From: Anaerolinea thermophila
Lineage (GTDB): Bacteria > Chloroflexota > Anaerolineae > Anaerolineales > DRKV01
DNA length: 13,974 nt
Assembly: GCA_020722405.1 (NCBI GenBank)
Contig: DYKW01000032.1
Span: 1-13,974 of the forward strand
Direction of reading: 5' to 3'
The notes below the pieces were generated by a model. It had not been told where the DNA came from. It saw only the letters and a program-made list of their open reading frames with translations, and did no database searches. Every line of letters starts with the position of its first letter. The first letter of the stretch is position 1. Positions 1-6,798 of this stretch are shown piece by piece. The translations under genes and the position numbers were made by a program.

Positions 1-115
1 TTTGGGGAGAGCGGCACACCGTCCCGCGAAGTACCCGCAGGGTGAAGGTTTGAGCGGTTCAACCAGTTTTTTGAAGAAACCTTCGGGACGTTTCCCCTTC
101 TTTTTGAGATGATAC
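1..115. other. Unassigned left-edge DNA
   Basis: I cannot assign a gene here. One + frame is open from position 2 to a stop at 110-112. A second + frame is open from 46 to a stop at 121-123 and reads as a plausible aromatic-rich peptide. Two minus-strand frames are open as well. Several simultaneously open frames in a short stretch beside a dispersed repeat suggest repetitive non-coding DNA or an old gene fragment rather than the tail of a live gene. The segment beginning TTTTTGAGATGATAC (101-115) resembles 741-755 near the first real gene, which also hints at repeated material. Confidence 0.3.
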
Positions 116-151
116 CTCCGTGATCTGGTCAAGATTTTCCCGTTCTGTCAT
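116..151 (-). pseudogene. GxxExxY gene 5' remnant
   Basis: Reading the minus strand from 151, ATG opens the peptide MTERENLDQITE, identical to the first 12 residues of the GxxExxY-type gene at 13770. Homology ends exactly at codon 12. Beyond it the frame continues into unrelated residues (VSSQKEGE...) and soon stops. This is a decapitated duplicate, not a working gene. It was left either by a rearrangement or by spread of the leader-plus-start unit. Confidence 0.75.
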
Positions 152-180
152 CTCAGCGCTCTCTGCGTTCTCGGCGGTAA
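116..180 (-). repeat. 65-bp inverted repeat, left copy
   Basis: This segment is the exact reverse complement of 13741-13805, with no mismatch over 65 bp. The match stops abruptly on both sides (base 181 against 13740, base 115 against 13806). On the minus strand it contains three 9-bp units of the form CGCnGAGnn, followed by the first 12 codons of a GxxExxY-type gene. The element is therefore a gene-plus-leader fragment rather than a simple hairpin. The two copies bracket the whole set of genes in the window. Confidence 0.9.
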
Positions 181-528
181 TTCTTGGGGTAGCCCAAAAA
201 CCTCAATGCAATCCCCATTCTGGGGACTTAGTCGCTAAGACACAAAGGCAAGCGACAGGTGACAGGCGTCAGCGAACAGTGATCCGTCCGATCGCAAAAT
301 ACAAAATGCAGAATGCAGAATGCCCAACTATCCAACTATCTAACTATCCCAAATCAAATAGCCAAACCTCCTGACAATTTTGTCATCCCCAAACCATGTC
401 TTCGATGTGATAATGCGACCACGGTTGCAAAAACGATACTGGACTCTGGCGTTTCTTATTTGACTGCAGATTTGCATGAATTCTCGCCGGAAAGTGGTTC
501 AAAAAATCTGCGCGTATCTTCTTAAATT

Positions 529-545
529 TTTGGGGCGACCCCAAA
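529..545. repeat. 7-bp stem hairpin
   Basis: TTTGGGG and CCCCAAA form a perfect 7-bp stem around the loop CGA. It lies in gene-free DNA and no gene ends just upstream, so a terminator role is not supported. A similar but shorter TTGGG/CCCAA stem sits at 184-197. Confidence 0.5.
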
Positions 546-549
546 TGTT

Positions 550-584
550 AAAACCTTAACGCAAAGCCGCGAAGACGCGAAGGC
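550..584 (+). repeat. Dispersed CGC-AAG repeat, copy A
   Basis: Three near-identical octamers, CGCAAAGC, CGCGAAGA and CGCGAAGG (560-583), follow AAAACCTTAACG. The first 16 bases (550-565) recur exactly at 5428-5443. An inverted, diverged relative lies at 681-720. The pattern is a short imperfect tandem array of the kind scattered between genes in many bacterial genomes, and no function is assigned. Confidence 0.6.
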
Positions 585-595
585 AGGTGACAGAT

Positions 596-634
596 ACGGG
601 CGAAAACCTTTCACGGGCGAAAAGTCTTTCGCCC
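596..634. repeat. gggcgaaa direct repeat and hairpin
   Basis: The 11-mer ACGGGCGAAAA occurs at 596-606 and again at 613-623, 17 bp apart. The second copy continues into a perfect 8-bp stem (GGGCGAAA at 615-622, TTTCGCCC at 627-634) with a 4-nt loop. A direct repeat joined to a palindrome is the build of a REP- or MITE-like element, but no mobility gene or target duplication is visible. Confidence 0.5.
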
Positions 635-680
635 CTACTATTCGACTACGTGACAAACAACTACGCGACTTAAAACGTAA

Positions 681-720
681 TCTTCTTTGTGGCTCTGCGT
701 CTTAGCGTCTTGGCGTTAAA
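681..720 (-). repeat. Dispersed CGC-AAG repeat, inverted copy
   Basis: On the minus strand this reads TTTAACGCCAAGACGCTAAG and then ACGCAGAGCC. It shares the TTAACGC start and the CGC-AAG periodicity of the element at 550-584, in opposite orientation. The two therefore form a loose inverted pair enclosing roughly 585-680. The match is imperfect, so relatedness is inferred from the pattern. Confidence 0.45.
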
Positions 721-847
721 ATAGCCACCCGCTCCCCGAATTTTTGAGAGGATACATCTGTACAATCTGTGTCCATCTGTGGATTCGGCCATCCGTGGGT
801 TTTGCCAGATGCCAAAATAATACACCACCTGCTTCTTTCCTCTGCCC

Positions 848-2425
848 ATGCCACGTCACGCTCCCTTTTCTTTCCCTTACTTCAGGATTGCCTTAGGGAT
901 GCTGTATACCCTGCTGGTCGCCGGTGTGTTTTTTGGACATACCCAGGCGCAAGAATCTCCCTGGAGCACGCCGCGCACCTTTGAGCAGAGTGGCTGGTTT
1001 CCGGCGATTATCACCGACGCCAGCGGTACGGTGCACCTTTTTTGGTCACAGAGTCGCTACTACGGCGGCGATCCCACAGATCCCGAAGTTCCTCCTGATA
1101 CTGGTTACGACGTGGTGTACTACACCCGCAGTGAAGATGGTCAAACCTGGCAGCCAATCAACGACATCATCGCTATCCAGCAGTATAAGGTGCGCAGCGT
1201 GGAAGTCACCCGTCCACAGCCGTGGATTGACCCAAACGACATTCTGCACATGACCTTTCGGAACCTGAATGTATTCTACAGTCAGGCACCGATACGCTCT
1301 GCCGCTCAGGCCAACACCTGGCGGTCTTATGTGCGTCTAACAACCGAAGAATTAGGATACTTTTCGAATATCCTCAGCGATACGAGTGGACGACTGCACG
1401 TGGTGTACACCGAAAATCGTCCCGATGAACAGTGCAACCTGTGCTACCACCTGTTTTACCGCCAATCGGACGATAACGGCCTCACCTGGAGCATCCCTGT
1501 TGACATCTCCAAACTAGCGGCCGTTCCCGTCGGAGCAGCCAAACCGCAGTTGTTACTAGATGAACAAGAAAATCTACACGTATTGTGGGAAGCCGGTACA
1601 GGCGGCACCTTCGGTGGCGTCAATGAACCGGTACAAATTCTACACGCGGGCTCTTTCGACAGCGGCACCACCTGGAACATACTGCAAGCCATTACACCCG
1701 CGGATGAAAGCACTGCCCGCAATCCGGCACTGGGATTGGATGTGCGCAACCGATTAATCGCCGTATGGCTGAACACCGATGATGACGTACCTTACTATCG
1801 TCTGTCGACGACACATGGCCGCTCTTGGGAACCACCCGTCCCCATTCCCCAGGTGTGGGGCGAGCGCAGTGTTCACGATACCCGTCAGAGCGCCTTCAGC
1901 CTGGCACGCGACAGCAACGGCAAATTGCATCTGGTGATGATTGGCCGCCTGAGCAATGGACAAAATAGTTTGAGTGTACTCCATCTCACCTGGAATGGCG
2001 AAAAATGGTCGCTTCCCGAAATAATCGCCACCTACCCAGATGCTGTCCCTGAATGGCCACAAGCCGCGATCGGCCTGGGAAACCGCTTGCATGTGACTTG
2101 GTTTGTACGCCCCAAGGAACATATCTGGGATGCCAACCCCAATTTTTACACCATCTGGTATAGCCAGCGTCTGCTGGATGCATCGGCTTTGACACCCCGT
2201 CCACTGGCCAGCCCAACAGCCACACCAACCAGCACCCCCCTGCCAACTGCTACGATGACGCCAACGCCACCGCCCGCGCTACACGTACAGCCTATCGTGC
2301 CTGGGCAAACACACACAATTTTCAGCGAAAATGATGACCTGCTGGTAATTGCCATCAGTTTACTGCCCGCAGCACTGCTTATCACCGGACTCATACTTTA
2401 CGTCCACCACCGCTATCGTATCTAA
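848..2425 (+). CDS. Membrane-anchored BNR/Asp-box beta-propeller
   Basis: This 525-residue protein is exported and anchored. Residues 1-35 form a signal peptide (hydrophobic stretch about 14-30, then HTQAQ). A Pro/Thr-rich linker spans 449-477, and one C-terminal membrane helix about 498-518 ends in a short basic tail. Four Asp-box-like motifs are visible: SEDGQTW (95), SDDNGLTW (207), SFDSGTTW (269) and STTHGRSW (320). A D-x-x-G-x-h-H-h-x-W strand recurs seven times (57, 128, 178, 238, 298, 355, 409), which suggests about seven blades. Sialidases share this fold, but I cannot identify their Arg triad or catalytic Tyr/Glu, so a glycan-binding or scaffold role is as likely as a hydrolase. The glycosyltransferase begins 2 bp after its stop, implying a shared transcript and a surface-polysaccharide role. 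No clear ribosome site precedes 848. Met18 (899) would leave a signal peptide without basic residues, so 848 is preferred. Confidence 0.85.
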   Translation: MPRHAPFSFPYFRIALGMLYTLLVAGVFFGHTQAQESPWSTPRTFEQSGWFPAIITDASGTVHLFWSQSRYYGGDPTDPEVPPDTGYDVVYYTRSEDGQTWQPINDIIAIQQYKVRSVEVTRPQPWIDPNDILHMTFRNLNVFYSQAPIRSAAQANTWRSYVRLTTEELGYFSNILSDTSGRLHVVYTENRPDEQCNLCYHLFYRQSDDNGLTWSIPVDISKLAAVPVGAAKPQLLLDEQENLHVLWEAGTGGTFGGVNEPVQILHAGSFDSGTTWNILQAITPADESTARNPALGLDVRNRLIAVWLNTDDDVPYYRLSTTHGRSWEPPVPIPQVWGERSVHDTRQSAFSLARDSNGKLHLVMIGRLSNGQNSLSVLHLTWNGEKWSLPEIIATYPDAVPEWPQAAIGLGNRLHVTWFVRPKEHIWDANPNFYTIWYSQRLLDASALTPRPLASPTATPTSTPLPTATMTPTPPPALHVQPIVPGQTHTIFSENDDLLVIAISLLPAALLITGLILYVHHRYRI

Positions 2426-2427
2426 CC

Positions 2428-3708
2428 ATGCGCCTGCTCTTTGTTGTACCCTACGTACCATCACCGATCTACATCCGCCCGTACGCGCTACTGCGCACGC
2501 TAGCAGGACGCGGGCACACCATTCGGCTGCTCACCCTGGGTAGCCGTCATGAAAATCAAGCAAACATTCGAGCGCTGGAAGAAGCGGGGGTACAAGTCGA
2601 TGTCTTTCCGTTGCCGCGCTGGTATGCCTTGTGGAACGCGGGCAGGGCACTTCCAAGCCATTGGCCATTGCAGGCCTCCTATTGCTGGCAGCCACGTCTG
2701 TGGCAAACCTTACAGAACATTTGCCAGACATCCAACGGTTTTCCGCCCTTCGATGTGTTGCACGTAGAACACTTGCGCGGGGTGCAGTATGCCTTAGGGG
2801 TGGAACGCACCTCTCCAAACCTGCCCATCATCTGGGACAGCGTGGATTGCATCAGCCACCTGTTCCGTCAGGCGGCCGGTAAAAGCCGTAGTTTCTTTGG
2901 GCAGTGGGTGACGCGCCTGGAAGCCCCCCGTACTGCACGGCTTGAACGCCGCCTACTCCATCATTTCGACCATATTCTGGTGACTTCTCCTGCTGACAAA
3001 CAGGCCTATAAAGACCTGTTGCCCGAAAGAAACGCCCAAACGCCGATTCACATCGTCCCCAATGGCGTTGCACTGGACGAGTTCTACCCCAACCCCAATC
3101 AGCCCCGCGCCCCTCACACCCTGGTAGTCAGCGGGAAGATGAGTTATCACGCCAACATCACAATGGTGCGCGATCTGGTTGAGAAAATTATGCCCTTGGT
3201 GTGGCGCGCCCAGCCTGAAGTTCGTCTGCAAATCGTTGGCAAGGACCCACCGGCCATTATTCAAGGGTTCGGCAACGATCCACGCATTGAGGTCACCGGC
3301 ACGGTACCGCACATTCGCCCTTACTTACAACAGACCACATTGGCCATCGCACCATTGGTATATGGCGCCGGCATCCAAAACAAAGTATTAGAAGCCATGG
3401 CCTGTGGCACACCTGTCGTTTGCACTTCACGAGCCGTTTCTGCGTTGCAGGTAGAAAACGGCCGGCACGTAGTCATTGCAGATACGCATCACGATTTTGC
3501 GCGTGCCCTTCTGACACTACTCAAACAACCGGAGCGACGCGCGCTCATTGGGCAGGCTGGCCTGGCCTACGTGGAGCGTTATCATCGTTGGGATGCCATT
3601 GCCTCCCAAGTGGAGGCTATCTACCAGCAGGCACAAGTCAGCCGTATTAAATCTCCACCACCGATAAAACGCACTATTTCTAGCCGACCATCTGGAGAAC
3701 AGGCATGA
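2428..3708 (+). CDS. Family 4 glycosyltransferase (polysaccharide)
   Basis: This 426-residue cytoplasmic enzyme has the two-Rossmann GT-B fold. It would transfer a sugar from a nucleotide-sugar donor to a growing exopolysaccharide or lipid-linked chain. The N-terminal acceptor half starts with LLFVVPYVPSP (3-13) and includes HVEHLRG (112-118) and the acidic WDSVD (136-140). The donor half shows PNGV (211-214), VSGKMSYHAN (234-243) and the signature GIQNKVLEAMACGTPVV (315-331). E322 is the conserved donor-site glutamate; the usual first glutamate eight residues earlier is Ala314. That variant resembles the sugar transferases linked to PEP-CTERM/EpsH exopolysaccharide systems (inference from memory of the motif). 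Its stop overlaps the next ATG by 4 bp (ATGA), so the two are translationally coupled. Donor and acceptor cannot be told from sequence. Confidence 0.88.
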   Translation: MRLLFVVPYVPSPIYIRPYALLRTLAGRGHTIRLLTLGSRHENQANIRALEEAGVQVDVFPLPRWYALWNAGRALPSHWPLQASYCWQPRLWQTLQNICQTSNGFPPFDVLHVEHLRGVQYALGVERTSPNLPIIWDSVDCISHLFRQAAGKSRSFFGQWVTRLEAPRTARLERRLLHHFDHILVTSPADKQAYKDLLPERNAQTPIHIVPNGVALDEFYPNPNQPRAPHTLVVSGKMSYHANITMVRDLVEKIMPLVWRAQPEVRLQIVGKDPPAIIQGFGNDPRIEVTGTVPHIRPYLQQTTLAIAPLVYGAGIQNKVLEAMACGTPVVCTSRAVSALQVENGRHVVIADTHHDFARALLTLLKQPERRALIGQAGLAYVERYHRWDAIASQVEAIYQQAQVSRIKSPPPIKRTISSRPSGEQA

Positions 3709-5318
3709 ATCTGAATTTTTTAGAATATCTATCCCCAGTTTTTCGCTGGTGGTGGCTCATCATCTTGAGCACCATTACTGCAGGCGGCATTGGTTACGCG
3801 TTGGTTAATCCCTTGCCACCGGTTTATCGCGCCGGTACTACGCTGATGGTTGGTGCCGCCATCTATGACCCCAATCCCTCTGGCCTGGAATTGGAGTTGC
3901 CGCGCCGCTTGACAGATATGTACGCGGCGATGGCACAGCGTGAGCCGGTACGACAAGGCACGATGGAGCGTCTAAATTTACCAGATCTCCCCGAATACAC
4001 CGCTTACAGCATGCCCAACAGCCCCTTTTTGCGTATCGAAGTCACAGATACCGATCCTCGGCGGGCACAATTGGTTGCGAATACCCTAGCAGAGCAATTG
4101 ATTAGTCATAGCCCCAGCGGAAATGAACAGAATGACGAAGCCCAACAGTTTATCTCCGAGCAATTGCAACAACTGCAAGATGACATCACGCAAACCCAAA
4201 ACGCAATTGCCGAAGCGCAAGATGCCCTGGGGAAAGCAGAAAGCGCTACGGAAATTCAAAACATCCAACAAACACTAGAGGCACTGAACAATAAACTGGC
4301 ATCCCTACAAACCAATTACGCGAACCTGCTCAGCAGCACACAAAGCGGTGCGATTAACACCTTGTCTATTGTTGAGCCGGCCTCCCTGCCCACACACCCC
4401 ATTGGCCCGGACAAATTACTCACCATCCTGACGGCTACATTTGGTGGCGCGGTATTGGGCATTGTTGGTGCTTACATCATCGAGTATCTGGATGATCGTC
4501 TCAAGACCAGCGTAGAGATCACTCGTGCGCTGCACTACCCCATCATAGCGCACATACCACATATCATCGATGATAAATCGCCTGGACTTTATACTGCTCA
4601 AAACCCGCGTTCCCCCATGGCAGATGCCTTCCGCTCGCTGCGTAATAATTTGGTTTTTTTGGCCGAAGCACCTCTCCAGGCTTTGCTGCTCAGCAGCGCC
4701 ACCCCAGAGGAAGGAAAAAGCGTCGTCGCTCTTAACCTGGCAATTTCCTTAGGACATGCCGGCTATCGCGTGTTGCTTATTGACGCTGACCTACGCTCTC
4801 CATCACTGGCAAAAATACTCGAACAATCAGAAACACCCGGCCTGAGTGATATTCTAGTAGGTAAAGCCCCGTTGACTGATTGCATCACCCCCTTGGATGA
4901 TTACAGCATTGATTTTATATCTAGCGGCGACCCTTCCAACGGTACCGATACTGAATTATTGATCTCCCGCGCGATGAAAACGACCATAGAAGGCCTGAAA
5001 CAGACCTATGACGTGCTGGTCATCGATGGACCGCCTTTTTCAGTCCCCGATGCCGTGGTACTGGCAAAACGCGTGGATGGCATGCTGTGGGTAACGCGTT
5101 TAGGGAAGAGTCGCCGCACAGCCGTCCGCATCATGGAAAACCAAATTGCCCAAACCCAGGTGCGCGTACTGGGTGTGGTTGTCAATGACGATAGAGGCAC
5201 CCACACTCGTTACTATCAGGCTTACGGCTACCGAAATTACTACCAGAACAACAGACACGAAAAAGAAAGCAACGCGCAGCGGCTACGTCGCCTGCCACCT
5301 ATCTCTCGTAAAAAGTAG
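3705..5318 (+). CDS. Wzc-like co-polymerase/tyrosine kinase
   Basis: This 537-residue inner-membrane protein would control chain length and export of a surface polysaccharide. A Wzz-type module comes first: membrane helix about 15-35, periplasmic region with a coiled coil about 143-212, a proline-rich segment (225-235) and a second helix about 238-259. A cytoplasmic BY-kinase domain follows, with an R-x-x-R adaptor helix (MADAFRSLRNNL, 305-316), Walker A SSATPEEGKS (330-339), Walker A' LLIDADLR (357-364) and Walker B DVLVIDGPP (436-444). The tail holds six tyrosines (503, 504, 507, 509, 512, 513), the usual autophosphorylation cluster. Fusion of both modules in one chain is the Wzc layout. 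A GGAG box at 3694-3697 precedes the ATG. No outer-membrane exporter or cognate phosphatase gene is in the window. Confidence 0.92.
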   Translation: MNLNFLEYLSPVFRWWWLIILSTITAGGIGYALVNPLPPVYRAGTTLMVGAAIYDPNPSGLELELPRRLTDMYAAMAQREPVRQGTMERLNLPDLPEYTAYSMPNSPFLRIEVTDTDPRRAQLVANTLAEQLISHSPSGNEQNDEAQQFISEQLQQLQDDITQTQNAIAEAQDALGKAESATEIQNIQQTLEALNNKLASLQTNYANLLSSTQSGAINTLSIVEPASLPTHPIGPDKLLTILTATFGGAVLGIVGAYIIEYLDDRLKTSVEITRALHYPIIAHIPHIIDDKSPGLYTAQNPRSPMADAFRSLRNNLVFLAEAPLQALLLSSATPEEGKSVVALNLAISLGHAGYRVLLIDADLRSPSLAKILEQSETPGLSDILVGKAPLTDCITPLDDYSIDFISSGDPSNGTDTELLISRAMKTTIEGLKQTYDVLVIDGPPFSVPDAVVLAKRVDGMLWVTRLGKSRRTAVRIMENQIAQTQVRVLGVVVNDDRGTHTRYYQAYGYRNYYQNNRHEKESNAQRLRRLPPISRKK

Positions 5319-5342
5319 CATTGAAACCTTTATCCGTACACG

Positions 5343-5383
5343 AGTCCTGTGGGGATGGGCGTAGCCCCCATCCCCACAGGACT
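5343..5383 (+). terminator. 17-bp perfect hairpin after operon
   Basis: AGTCCTGTGGGGATGGG (5343-5359) pairs perfectly with 5367-5383 around a 7-nt loop. It lies 24 bp past the kinase stop. The stem is very stable and GC-rich, but only a three-base T run follows (5383-5385). It is most likely the operon's transcription end or an RNA 3'-stabilising stem; a classical U-tract terminator is only partly supported. Confidence 0.7.
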
Positions 5384-5427
5384 TTAAGCATAGGGTTTGT
5401 ATCTTCTCGAATTTTCAGGATACCTAA

Positions 5428-5453
5428 AAAACCTTAACGCAAAATCGCAAAGG
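5428..5453 (+). repeat. Dispersed CGC-AAG repeat, copy B
   Basis: The 16 bases AAAACCTTAACGCAAA at 5428-5443 are identical to 550-565. The following ATCGCAAAGG keeps the CGC-AAG periodicity. It sits between the polysaccharide operon's hairpin and the repressor promoter, consistent with a dispersed intergenic element that marks operon boundaries. Confidence 0.55.
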
Positions 5454-5518
5454 TCTTTCTGGAACCACGCTGGTTTTAGCGCTCAGACGTGATTTTCTTT
5501 ACGGCTTCGGTGGAACCA

Positions 5519-5547
5519 TTGACTCTTTTTTTATTTTTTGTTATACT
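5519..5547 (+). promoter_or_regulatory. Sigma-70-type promoter of ROK cassette
   Basis: A -35 box TTGACT (5519-5524) and a -10 box TATACT (5542-5547) are separated by the optimal 17 bp, with a T-rich spacer. Both boxes match five of six consensus bases. Transcription would begin near 5554, inside the inverted repeat that follows and upstream of the repressor ATG at 5591. This is the best promoter seen in the window. Confidence 0.8.
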
Positions 5548-5580
5548 AAACTTTGTAAGCTCAATGACCTTACAAAGTTT
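5548..5580 (+). promoter_or_regulatory. Operator-like 12-bp inverted repeat
   Basis: AAACTTTGTAAG (5548-5559) and CTTACAAAGTTT (5569-5580) are perfect inverted arms around a 9-bp spacer. The site covers the predicted transcription start, immediately downstream of the -10 box, so a dimer bound here would block transcription. The first gene of the transcript encodes a ROK repressor, so autoregulation released by an amino-sugar ligand is the natural reading. The same arms could form an RNA hairpin, but no T run follows. Confidence 0.75.
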
Positions 5581-5590
5581 CAAGAAAAAT

Positions 5591-6793
5591 ATGTCACTCC
5601 AAAAAGCCACTCGTCAGGATACGAAAGAACACAACCGCGATCTCGTACTGAAAGCCTTTTTTGACCATGAGAGCATCAGCCGCGCGGAGATCGCCCGCAT
5701 CACGGGCCTGACCCGTGCAACCGTCTCCACCATCGTCTCATCTTTCCTGGACGAAGGCTTGGTCGAGAACGTCGGGCGCGGCGAGTCGATTGGCGGGAAG
5801 GCACCCATTTTACTGAGCCTAATAGGCGATGCACGCTACTTAATCGGTGTCAATCTCAAAGAAGAACAATTTGTGGGCGCGATTGTCAACTTGCGCGGGG
5901 AAATCAAAGATGAAATTACGCTTTCGCTCAGTCAAACCGACGGGCAAGGCGCAGTTGAACTCATCTACCAAATTCTCGACCATCTACTCGCCCAACTCTG
6001 GACACCTATTATCGGAATTGGCATAGCCGCCCCTGGCTTGATCAACACCACTGAAGGCGTCATTGTTAACGCAGTCAATCTCGAATGGCATGACCTGCCT
6101 TTAGCCAGTCTCATTCGAGAACGCTATCATCTTCCCGTTACGATCTTAAACGACAGCCAGGCGGCTGCCATCGGCGAATATGTTTATGGGCATGAACACA
6201 AACGCAACAAGAATCTGATCGTCGTCAGCGTGCGGCACGGTATTGGCGCAGGCATCTTGATCGACGGCAAACTCTTTCAAGGAGACGGCGGCGGCGCAGG
6301 TGAGATCGGTCACGTCGTGGTGCAAAAGGATGGGCTGCCTTGTCGTTGTGGCAAGCGCGGTTGTTTAGAAACCGTTGCCAGTAGTCGCGCAGTCGTTCAA
6401 CGGGCACAGAAGTTAGCACCCAACTACCCAGACTCGATCTTGTCCAAAGCACCAACCAAGATCACACTCGAGCGCGTTGCGGCAGCCTTTCATGCGGGCG
6501 ATGCGCTCGCGCAAGAAATCGTCACCGAAGCCGGGCATTATCTCGGCGCATCCATCGCCAATCTCATCAGCATCTTAAATATCCACAATATCATCATCAC
6601 CGGCAGTATGACCATTTTGGGCGAACGCTGGTTACAAATCATCCAGGAGGCCAGCAATCAGGCAGCATTTACGAATATGGCACTCGATACCAAGATCAAA
6701 CTCGGCAAACTCGAACTCCGCAGCGCGATTTTGGGCGCGTCGGCATCTATGTTGCTCAATAATTATTCGCTCCTTTTTCTCAACACCGATTAA
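5591..6793 (+). CDS. ROK-family (NagC-like) transcriptional repressor
   Basis: This 400-residue repressor has an N-terminal winged helix (helix-turn-helix about 30-58, SRAEIARITGLTRATVS) and a ROK sugar-binding domain from about 82. Effector-site features are N187-D188 and E238-IGH-241, plus the intact zinc motif CRCGKRGC (251-258) with E260. The kinase phosphate loop (D-x-G-x-T) is replaced by VNLKEEQ near 87-93, so it senses rather than phosphorylates sugar. I chose 5591 over the in-frame GTG at 5489 and ATG at 5564. The upstream ones lie before or within the promoter/operator, and MSLQKATRQDTKEHN is the usual start of such repressors. The next gene begins 5 bp after its stop. It probably represses this cassette until an amino sugar or its phosphate binds. 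Confidence 0.88.
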   Translation: MSLQKATRQDTKEHNRDLVLKAFFDHESISRAEIARITGLTRATVSTIVSSFLDEGLVENVGRGESIGGKAPILLSLIGDARYLIGVNLKEEQFVGAIVNLRGEIKDEITLSLSQTDGQGAVELIYQILDHLLAQLWTPIIGIGIAAPGLINTTEGVIVNAVNLEWHDLPLASLIRERYHLPVTILNDSQAAAIGEYVYGHEHKRNKNLIVVSVRHGIGAGILIDGKLFQGDGGGAGEIGHVVVQKDGLPCRCGKRGCLETVASSRAVVQRAQKLAPNYPDSILSKAPTKITLERVAAAFHAGDALAQEIVTEAGHYLGASIANLISILNIHNIIITGSMTILGERWLQIIQEASNQAAFTNMALDTKIKLGKLELRSAILGASASMLLNNYSLLFLNTD

Positions 6794-6798
6794 AAACC

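Larger units (their letters stand above)
181..847. other. Repeat-rich intergenic region
   Basis: I see no supportable gene in these 667 bases; open frames here have no signal or domain character. The stretch is a patchwork of short repeats and hairpins. There is a 5-bp stem with a 5-nt loop at 212-226. An AATGCAG unit is repeated at 305-323, and CAACTATC/TAACTATC octamers at 325-348. A TTTGGGG-CGA-CCCCAAA hairpin lies at 529-545. CGC-AAG type elements occur near 231-251, 556-584 and, inverted, 681-720. A gggcgaaa hairpin is at 615-634. Degenerate CCATCtGTGG copies at 773-782 and 789-798 have a 16-bp period. No clear promoter for the following gene was found. Confidence 0.7.

Noticed and set aside
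120..525. Two small + strand open frames (84 and 70 codons)
   Set aside because: They lie in repeat-rich DNA, overlap each other and the inverted repeat, lack ribosome sites, and their peptides look like translated repeats.
5489..5590. Upstream GTG/ATG starts for the ROK repressor
   Set aside because: They sit before or inside a consensus promoter and a perfect inverted repeat; the family-typical start is at 5591.
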